In this document: piece after piece, positions 12,337 through 17,567 of the stretch
Position numbering within the stretch: position 1 is the first letter of the stretch
Layout of the letters: every line of letters begins with the position of its first letter
Assembly: GCA_045539625.1 (NCBI GenBank)
Contig: JAZQFS010000083.1
Location: 1 to 17,567, forward strand
Reading direction: 5' to 3'
Origin: UMGS1387 sp045539625
Lineage (GTDB): Bacteria; Bacillota; Clostridia; Oscillospirales; CAG-382
Length of the DNA stretch: 17,567 nucleotides
Notes under the pieces: model-generated
Databases searched by the model: none
What the model was told of the DNA's origin: nothing
What the model saw: the letters and a program-made list of their open reading frames with translations, nothing else
Position numbers and translations under genes: made by a program

Positions 12337-14469
12337 ATGATTTTTTACAACGACACTACAAAAACCTTTGTCATAGAAACACCAAACACTTCTTATGCCA
12401 TGAGAAGTGACAAAATCGGAATTCTCCGCAATTTATACTACGGTGAAAAGCTGTCAAATGCCGAAGAAATAATTCTTGAACACGACGGTGACCTTTTACA
12501 GGATACAGTTCCTGCAAGAGTGGAATATCTCACAAAAGAAGGTCATCTTTATTATGAGCCATGTGTATTTGCGACCTTTGCCGACGGCACACGTGATTTG
12601 AGATTAAGATATAAAAGCCATACCGTTGACAAGGCTGACAAAACAGAAAAGCTTACAATTGTTCTGAAGGATGATTTTTATGACCTTGAGGTTGCTCTTA
12701 ATTATACCGTCTACGAAGGACTTGACCTCATAAGCAAAAATGCGGTTATTACAAACAATTGCGATGATAAGGTAATTTTAAACAAAATGAAGTCGGGCTC
12801 TCTGTATACTCCCTGGAATATACCCTTGAAGCTTCTTCATCTTGCAGGCACAACTGAAGCGGAATATCAGAAACAGTTTGTAAATCTCGGCGAAACCATA
12901 GGAAAGTACACCATAGACAACACAAGAGGCGTTTGCTCGTCACATAACCATGTTCCCTTTTTTGCTCTTTCCGATGAAAACACCACCGAAACAAGTGGAC
13001 GTGTATGGTACGGACTTTTGCACTGGAGCGGTGACATAAAAATAGACTTTGAACGCTGTCACGACAACCAGCTTATAGTTACTGCAGGAGTAAACGATTT
13101 TGATACCTTTATTACCCTTGAAAAGGGACAGAGCTTTGAAACACCTCTCTTTACAATAGGCTTTACAGACGGCGGCTATGAAGAAATGTCAAGAACTCTC
13201 TATGATTATCAATATGACTTTTTACTGCCGCAGGACAGAATAAAAAATGTTTTCCCCATCATATACAATTGCTTTTATGCTTACTATTTTGATATAAACG
13301 AAGAAAAATGCATCGGTTTTATCGACAAGGCAAAAGAGATAGGTGCAGAGCTGTTTGTTATCGACGACGGCTGGTTCGGCAGACGAAAGAACGACAAGGA
13401 CGGTCTGGGCGACTGGTGGCCGGACCCCGAAAAGTTCCCAAGAGGCTTAAAGCCTGTTGCGGACAAGGCTCACAGCGTAGGAATGTTATTCGGTATGTGG
13501 ATAGAGCCTGAAATGGTAAATCCCACCTCGGATTTGTATAAGGAGCACCCCGAATGGGTACTCACCTTCCCCAACAGAGAACCAACCATGAAGCGACATC
13601 AGTATGTTCTCAACCTTGCAAGAGAAGATGTTCTGGAGTTCTGCTGGAATTCTCTTGACAAAATGATAGGCGATTATGATTTGGACTATGTAAAGTGGGA
13701 CATGAACTCATACATTGCCGAAACAGGCACGGATTTAGGCGATTTTCGTATAAAATACATTGAGAATCTTTACGAGCTGTGGAGAAGAATGAATGAAAAG
13801 TATCCCCATCTTCTCCTTGAAAACTGTGCTGCAGGAAGCGGACGTGCCGATTTCGGTATGTCTCCATTCTGCGACAGAATAAACCGAAGTGACAATGCAG
13901 ACCCTGTTGACGTTCTTAGGCTTCACGAAGGCTTTTCCATAATATTCCCTCCAAGACTTGCAGGAGGTGCAGGCAACATAGCTCCCGAAAAGCACTATAA
14001 AAATATGCGTACAGCTCCTTTGGACTTCCGTGCAATACTCGGTATGACAGGCTCCATGAGTGTAGGTGTAAACATTCTGACAGCACCGCAGCAAGAGCTT
14101 GACGAGCTTAAAAACTATCTCAAGCAGTACAAAGAAATACGTCACATTACTCAAAACGCATACCTTTACAGGTTGTCCTCCATGTACAATTCAAATGTTG
14201 CCGCATGGGAGTATCTTGCACGAGACGGCAGCGAAGCGGTTGTCTTCGTATTCGGTCACGGACTTAATTACAGACAGATTATCCCGTTGCTCAAGCTCCG
14301 CGGTCTTGAAAAGGATGCACTTTATACCGTTGAAGGTGAAAGCTCATATCCCATCCTTCCCAAAAGAGAACCTCGTACCGTTCACGGCGACACCCTTATG
14401 AATAACGGCATCAGAGCATTCCCCAACGGCGACTGTTACGGTCAGATTATCACAGTTAAAAAGATATAA
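12337..14469 (+). CDS. Alpha-galactosidase, glycoside hydrolase family 36
   Basis: The 710-aa protein has the GH36 order: an N-terminal beta-supersandwich (about 1-300), a catalytic barrel (about 305-620) and a C-terminal beta-domain. Catalytic signatures are LFVIDDGWFGRR (339-350), FGMWIEPEMVNP (385-396), the nucleophile D455 in YVKWDMNSY (451-459) and the acid/base region RSDNADPVD (517-525, likely D519). ENCAAGSGRADFGM (495-508) matches the family's GG.RxD block loosely. The stretch after the acid/base, where many members have MGAHVS, reads PPRLAGGAGN (538-547), so it belongs to a divergent subgroup. The expected reaction is release of terminal alpha-galactose from raffinose-type sugars or galactosides, intracellularly, as there is no signal peptide. 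The start ATG 12337 follows GGGAGG. It stands alone, divergent from GH3, and no transporter genes are nearby. Confidence 0.92.
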   Translation: MIFYNDTTKTFVIETPNTSYAMRSDKIGILRNLYYGEKLSNAEEIILEHDGDLLQDTVPARVEYLTKEGHLYYEPCVFATFADGTRDLRLRYKSHTVDKADKTEKLTIVLKDDFYDLEVALNYTVYEGLDLISKNAVITNNCDDKVILNKMKSGSLYTPWNIPLKLLHLAGTTEAEYQKQFVNLGETIGKYTIDNTRGVCSSHNHVPFFALSDENTTETSGRVWYGLLHWSGDIKIDFERCHDNQLIVTAGVNDFDTFITLEKGQSFETPLFTIGFTDGGYEEMSRTLYDYQYDFLLPQDRIKNVFPIIYNCFYAYYFDINEEKCIGFIDKAKEIGAELFVIDDGWFGRRKNDKDGLGDWWPDPEKFPRGLKPVADKAHSVGMLFGMWIEPEMVNPTSDLYKEHPEWVLTFPNREPTMKRHQYVLNLAREDVLEFCWNSLDKMIGDYDLDYVKWDMNSYIAETGTDLGDFRIKYIENLYELWRRMNEKYPHLLLENCAAGSGRADFGMSPFCDRINRSDNADPVDVLRLHEGFSIIFPPRLAGGAGNIAPEKHYKNMRTAPLDFRAILGMTGSMSVGVNILTAPQQELDELKNYLKQYKEIRHITQNAYLYRLSSMYNSNVAAWEYLARDGSEAVVFVFGHGLNYRQIIPLLKLRGLEKDALYTVEGESSYPILPKREPRTVHGDTLMNNGIRAFPNGDCYGQIITVKKI

Positions 14470-14474
14470 TTTTA

Positions 14475-14525
14475 CGGCTCCGCTTTAGAGATTTATCAAA
14501 AGCAGAGCCGCTATTTTATTTTATC
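14475..14525 (+). terminator. Terminator of the GH36 gene
   Basis: CGGCTC pairs with GAGCCG (14475-14480 with 14505-14510). The stem continues after one mismatch as GCTTT/AAAGC. The T-rich CTATTTTATTTTAT follows. The HTH gene on the other strand ends within it. Confidence 0.7.
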
Positions 14526-14758
14526 TCCTGTTCAAGGGACGAAAAATCTTCGGAATCAAAAAAATCAAGAAGGGTTATTCCGAAACCGTCACACAACATT
14601 TTTAAAGTAACAATTCCGGGATTGGTGCTCTTGCCGTAGAGAATGTTTTTGACTGTTGACGGCGGAACTGCCGATTCCGTTGCCAGCTTATGAATTGACA
14701 TATGCTTTTCTCCACATAAACGAAGTAACCTGTTTTTTACAGCTGTGTAAGTGTCCAT
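14516..14758 (-). CDS. Small XRE-type helix-turn-helix regulator
   Basis: The 80-aa protein is a single HTH_3/XRE domain. Helices 2-3 read SIHKLATESAVPPSTVKNIL (21-40), followed by the typical NPGIVTLKMLCDGFGITLLDFF (46-67). It would bind DNA as a dimer, with no effector domain. Start is ATG 14758 with GGAGG seven bases upstream; the frame to 14788 adds ten residues without support. It is divergent from the membrane-protein gene at 14897, and an inverted repeat over that gene's promoter is the obvious candidate target. A TATAAT lies at 14793-14788 on its own strand but without a good -35. Confidence 0.85.
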   Translation of the reverse strand: MDTYTAVKNRLLRLCGEKHMSIHKLATESAVPPSTVKNILYGKSTNPGIVTLKMLCDGFGITLLDFFDSEDFSSLEQEIK

Positions 14759-14804
14759 AATTAAGCCTCCATAATCAGTATATACCAATTATAGAATTTT
14801 TATC

Positions 14805-14833
14805 TTGACAAAATAGGCTATATATGGTACAAT
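14805..14833 (+). promoter_or_regulatory. Promoter of the Q/P-rich membrane-protein gene
   Basis: TTGACA (14805-14810), 17 bases, TACAAT (14828-14833), with TGG before the -10 as an extended element. It is about 60 bases before the start codon. Confidence 0.8.
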
Positions 14834-14850
14834 GTAGACTATAAATAGCC
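14816..14850. promoter_or_regulatory. Inverted repeat over the -10, candidate HTH operator
   Basis: GGCTATATATGG (14816-14827) and CTATAAATAGCC (14839-14850) form an imperfect inverted repeat (10 of 12 positions) that brackets the -10 and start site of the membrane-protein promoter. A 10-base repeat GTATATACCA also occurs in the leaders of both divergent genes (14778-14787 and 14888-14897). Confidence 0.45.
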
Positions 14851-14896
14851 CACGCTTGCAAACGGCTGCAGCAAAGGCAATTGGGAGGTATATACC

Positions 14897-15394
14897 ATGA
14901 ACAATCAACAACAATATTATCAGCCACAGTCTCAATTTCAGTTTCAACCTCAGCAGCAACCACCGCTTCCAATGAAATGGTTTAAATTCCTTATCTATTT
15001 TTCATTGTTTTTCTCATGTCTTGTCAATGTAGTTATGGGTATTAGCTATTTGACGGGTAATATTTACATTTCCCAAGGAGTAACTGCCAATTTAGTATAC
15101 GCTATATTCCCTTCCATGAAAGGTTTCGACTTGTTCAACGGCATTGCGTGTCTCGCTTTGGGTGTGTTTGCAATTATAACACGCTTTGCACTTGCAAAGT
15201 ACAAAAAAAGCGGTCCAATGTTTCTTTACAGTCTTTACGTTGCAAATGCCGTGGTTGCTCTTATTTACGGCATAGGTGCGACAGTTGCTTTGGGTGAGGT
15301 TGCTTTCAATCCCATTTCAATCGGTGGAACTGTTCTTATGATTGTCTTGAATGTTGTTTACTTTAACAAACGCAAGCATCTTTTTGTTAACTGA
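14897..15394 (+). CDS. Unknown Q/P-rich four-helix membrane protein
   Basis: I do not recognise this 165-aa protein. Residues 1-25 are rich in Gln, Pro, Tyr and Phe (a disordered, probably cytoplasmic tail). Hydrophobic segments follow at about 28-52, 78-97, 108-132 and 140-156, ending in a basic KRKH tail, so both ends are likely inside. No catalytic motif or lipobox is visible. ATG 14897 has GGGAGG eight bases upstream. The gene is alone between a strong promoter with a likely operator and its own terminator, and is divergent from a small HTH regulator that probably controls it. Low-complexity heads of this kind occur on many small clostridial membrane proteins; function unknown. Confidence 0.85.
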   Translation: MNNQQQYYQPQSQFQFQPQQQPPLPMKWFKFLIYFSLFFSCLVNVVMGISYLTGNIYISQGVTANLVYAIFPSMKGFDLFNGIACLALGVFAIITRFALAKYKKSGPMFLYSLYVANAVVALIYGIGATVALGEVAFNPISIGGTVLMIVLNVVYFNKRKHLFVN

Positions 15395-15412
15395 TCGAAT
15401 TTTCGATTTTTC

Positions 15413-15448
15413 GTAGCTGCTTATGCAAAGAGGCAGCTACTTTATTTT
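15413..15448 (+). terminator. Terminator of the membrane-protein gene
   Basis: An 8-bp perfect stem GTAGCTGC/GCAGCTAC (15413-15420 with 15433-15440), 12-base loop, then TTTATTTT. Confidence 0.82.
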
Positions 15449-15535
15449 GCCTAAAATTATGTATATTCTTTTAAATTCACGGTGTTTGACATCGGTTTTA
15501 GATATATTCAGTTAACATTTTTCAAATCTTATTCA

Positions 15536-15558
15536 AAAGTGATTGACTTCATCACTTT
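15536..15558. promoter_or_regulatory. Inverted repeat over the -35 of the PaaK promoter
   Basis: AAAGTGAT (15536-15543) and ATCACTTT (15551-15558) form a perfect 8-bp inverted repeat with a 7-base centre that contains most of the -35. It may be an operator; nothing in the window says for which protein. Confidence 0.4.
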
Positions 15559-15571
15559 ATTTTGATAAAAT
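15543..15571 (+). promoter_or_regulatory. Promoter of the PaaK-ACT operon
   Basis: TTGACT (15543-15548), 17 bases, TAAAAT (15566-15571) with TGA before it as an extended -10. The leader to the start codon is about 40 bases. Confidence 0.68.
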
Positions 15572-15617
15572 ACCCATAGTTGTTATTATACTACAAGAAA
15601 AGAAGGCGAAACAAACA

Positions 15618-16925
15618 ATGGAAAAGCGTTATTACCAAAAAGAAATTGAAACCATGCCCGTTGAAGAAATCAAAAAGCTTCAGTCGGAAAAGTTGGTTAA
15701 ACAGGTAAAGCACGTTTACGAAAACGTTGAATATTACCGCAACCTTATGGATGAAAAGGGAGTAAAGCCTGAGGATATCAAGGGGATTGAAGACTTGCAC
15801 AAGCTTCCTTTCCTTACAAAGGCAGACCTTCGTGATGCGTACCCCTACGGACTTCTTGCAAAGCCCCTTGAGGACTGCGTAAGAATCCAGTCCACATCAG
15901 GCACAACAGGAAGACGTGTTATTGCGTTTTACACACAGAACGACGTAAACCTCTGGGAAGATTGCTGTGCAAGAGCAATCGTTGCCGCAGGCGGAACAAA
16001 TAAGGACGTTTGTCAGATAGCATACGGCTACGGACTTTTCACGGGAGGTCCCGGTCTTAACGGCGGCTCTCACAAGGTAGGCTGTCTTACGCTTCCCATG
16101 TCATCGGGCAACACCGAAAGACAGATTCAGTTTATGATGGATCTTTCAGCCACAATTATCTGCTGTACTCCTTCATATGCCGCATACATCGGCGAAACCT
16201 TAAAGGAACAGGGCTATACACCCGATCAGATTCCTCTTAAGGCAGGTATATTCGGCGCCGAAGCATGGACAGAGGAAATGCGTCAGAACATTCAGGAAAC
16301 TCTCGGCATCAAGGCTTACGACATTTACGGTCTTACCGAAACATCCGGCCCCGGTGTATCTTTTGAATGTGAAGAGCAGACAGGTATGCACATTAACGAG
16401 GACCACTTCCTCGCCGAAATTATCGATCCCGACACGGGCGAGGTTTTACCCGAAGGCTCAAAGGGCGAGCTTGTATTTACGGCTCTTGACAAGGAAGCGT
16501 TCCCGCTTCTCAGATACAGAACACGTGATATCTGCGTGCTCACAAGAAAGCCTTGCTCCTGCGGAAGAACACACATCAAGATGTCAAAGCCTATGGGCAG
16601 AAGTGACGATATGATGATTATACGCGGTGTAAACGTATTCCCCAGCCAGATAGAAACAGTGCTTCTTCAGGAAGGCTATCAGCCTAACTACCAGATTATC
16701 GTTGACAGAAAGAACAACACCGATACATTTGACGTAAACGTTGAAATGAATCCCGAACAGTTCACAGATACCGTCGGCGGTATTACTGCTCTTGAAAAGA
16801 GTCTTGCAGGTGCAATGAAGACTATGCTTGGCATCAACCCCACAGTACACCTTGTTCCGCCTAAGTCTATTGCAAGAAGCGAAGGCAAGGCTGTAAGAGT
16901 AATTGACAAGAGAAAGCTTATATAA
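15618..16925 (+). CDS. Phenylacetate/aryl-CoA ligase family protein (PaaK-like)
   Basis: The 435-aa protein is an ANL-superfamily adenylate-forming ligase of the PaaK group. The phosphate-binding loop is QSTSGTTGRRV (91-101). Further PaaK blocks are the FTGGPGLNGG and SSGNTERQ region and YGLTETSGPGVSFEC. A C-terminal PaaK domain begins near the R-T-R-D-I segment and includes RSDDMMIIRGVNVFPSQIE. The reaction is an arylacetate plus ATP and CoA to the CoA thioester. I use ATG 15618 because the protein then begins like known PaaK proteins; the 25 upstream codons overlap the promoter. A tandem-ACT gene follows 15 bases after the stop, a pairing I know from many anaerobes and archaea, where the role may be amino-acid-derived aryl acids rather than phenylacetate degradation. 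No paa catabolic genes are nearby. Confidence 0.9.
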   Translation: MEKRYYQKEIETMPVEEIKKLQSEKLVKQVKHVYENVEYYRNLMDEKGVKPEDIKGIEDLHKLPFLTKADLRDAYPYGLLAKPLEDCVRIQSTSGTTGRRVIAFYTQNDVNLWEDCCARAIVAAGGTNKDVCQIAYGYGLFTGGPGLNGGSHKVGCLTLPMSSGNTERQIQFMMDLSATIICCTPSYAAYIGETLKEQGYTPDQIPLKAGIFGAEAWTEEMRQNIQETLGIKAYDIYGLTETSGPGVSFECEEQTGMHINEDHFLAEIIDPDTGEVLPEGSKGELVFTALDKEAFPLLRYRTRDICVLTRKPCSCGRTHIKMSKPMGRSDDMMIIRGVNVFPSQIETVLLQEGYQPNYQIIVDRKNNTDTFDVNVEMNPEQFTDTVGGITALEKSLAGAMKTMLGINPTVHLVPPKSIARSEGKAVRVIDKRKLI

Positions 16926-16940
16926 CAGGAGGTAAACGAA

Positions 16941-17372
16941 ATGTCACTTAAGCAGTTAACAGTATTTGTTGAAAACAAACAGGGTACACTTGTGGCAATC
17001 ACGGATACCCTTGCAAAGCACGACATCAACATTCGTGCACTTTCTATAGCAGACACACAGGATTTCGGAATTTTGCGTCTTATCGTTACAGATTACGACA
17101 AGGCAGAAAAGACACTTATGGACGAGGGCTTCCTTGTAAAGTCCACACTTGTTGTGGGTGTTAAAATCGGCGACCAGCCCGGTAAACTTTCAACGGCTCT
17201 GGGCGTTCTGGACAAGGAAGGCATCAATATGGAATACTTATATGCGTTTATGTCAAGAACAGAAAAGCACGCATACGTTGTTCTCAGAGTTGCTGACAAC
17301 GACCATGCGGAAAAGGCTCTTGAGGATGCAGGTTTCCATCTTATTTCCGATGCGGACGTTTGCAAGTTATAA
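16941..17372 (+). CDS. Tandem ACT-domain protein partnered with PaaK
   Basis: The 143-aa protein is two ACT domains in a row and nothing else: domain 1 about 1-67 (QLTVFVENKQGTLVAITDTL) and domain 2 about 70-138 (VGVKIGDQPGKLSTALGVL). Each has the Gly of the ligand-binding loop between strand 1 and helix 1 (G15, G81). ACT domains bind small ligands, commonly amino acids, so it is probably an allosteric sensor, perhaps for the ligase encoded just before it. ATG 16941 has AGGAGG upstream. A strong terminator follows at 17392, so the operon is just these two genes. Confidence 0.9.
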   Translation: MSLKQLTVFVENKQGTLVAITDTLAKHDINIRALSIADTQDFGILRLIVTDYDKAEKTLMDEGFLVKSTLVVGVKIGDQPGKLSTALGVLDKEGINMEYLYAFMSRTEKHAYVVLRVADNDHAEKALEDAGFHLISDADVCKL

Positions 17373-17391
17373 GAGATAATATGAAAAAGTG

Positions 17392-17422
17392 CAGGTCAGG
17401 CTGATGCCTGACCTGTTTTTTT
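17392..17422 (+). terminator. Terminator of the PaaK-ACT operon
   Basis: A 10-bp perfect stem CAGGTCAGGC/GCCTGACCTG (17392-17401 with 17406-17415), loop TGAT, then seven T. Confidence 0.92.
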
Positions 17423-17567
17423 GTATAGGTGAGTTATACTATCAAGTGCAACAGTAAACAAAAAAAGGAAAGCCCATATAAATCCATGGTATAATGTAAT
17501 TACCACAAAACAAAAAACCAAGGAGGATTTATATGAGCTATAAACATCTTACCATAGAAGAACGCTG
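17423..17567 (+). mobile_element. Left end of an IS30-family insertion sequence (cut by window)
   Basis: Non-coding sequence after the PaaK-ACT terminator leads into the start of an IS30-type transposase. It holds an extended -10 (TGG then TATAAT, 17490-17495) that could drive the transposase. The terminal inverted repeat should lie around 17430-17455, in the stretch containing ATCAAGTGCAACAGTAAA, but without the right end it cannot be defined, nor can a target duplication. Confidence 0.6.
17533..17567 (+). CDS. IS30-family transposase, N-terminal fragment
   Basis: Only the first 11 codons are present before the window ends: MSYKHLTIEER, with AAGGAGG upstream. Starts of the form MS..HLT..ER are typical of IS30-family transposases, where they lead into an HTH domain for DNA binding. 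The fragment is truncated by the window edge, so completeness is unknown. Confidence 0.7.
   Translation, partial: MSYKHLTIEER

Noticed and set aside
14788..14811. TTGTCA/TATAAT as a minus-strand promoter for the HTH gene
   Set aside because: Spacing is only 12 bases; the TTGACA in this stretch belongs to the plus-strand promoter.

Overview
The window reads as chromosomal DNA of a low-to-mid GC gut-type anaerobe of the class Clostridia, most likely the Oscillospirales/Ruminococcaceae area. The basis is the long-form clostridial GluRS followed by GlnRS, a PaaK ligase paired with a tandem-ACT protein, a rubrerythrin-like protein, SdpR/SdpI, GH3 and GH36 glycosidases, strong GGAGG ribosome sites and textbook TTGACA/TATAAT promoters. 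This assignment is inferred from gene families; no 16S or other marker is present.

Layout. 1-1140 (minus): an Abi_2/AbiF-type HEPN gene preceded by a perfect-consensus promoter and an ~80-nt structured leader. The leader ends in an intrinsic terminator directly before the gene's ribosome site. This is the most interesting locus: it has the layout of an RNA-antitoxin/HEPN-toxin module. 1207-1953 (plus): a ClpP/TepA-like serine protease, convergent with a rubrerythrin-like gene (1950-2480, minus). 2559-4483 (minus): two tandem, duplicated SGNH/GDSL esterases with an N-terminal beta-domain, sharing one promoter and coupled by ATGA. 4653-9311 (plus): one operon of GNAT acetyltransferase, gltX, glnS and a third, unrelated SGNH hydrolase, closed by a terminator. 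9335-10311 (minus): sdpR-sdpI, with two palindromic operators around its promoter. 10431-12101 (minus) and 12337-14469 (plus): divergent GH3 glycosidase and GH36 alpha-galactosidase. 14516-14758 (minus) and 14897-15394 (plus): a small HTH regulator divergent from a Q/P-rich four-helix membrane protein, with an inverted repeat over the membrane-protein promoter. 15618-17372 (plus): PaaK and a tandem ACT protein. 17423-17567: the start of an IS30-family insertion element, cut by the window end.

Most genes are housekeeping or carbohydrate-use functions. The two glycosidases could act together on galactosides and amino-sugar or beta-linked glycans, with the SGNH esterases removing acyl groups. 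The accessory elements are the Abi/RNA locus, the SdpRI immunity-type pair and the IS30 element. There is no CRISPR array, no tRNA or rRNA that I can recognise, and no gene-free stretch longer than 300 bases.
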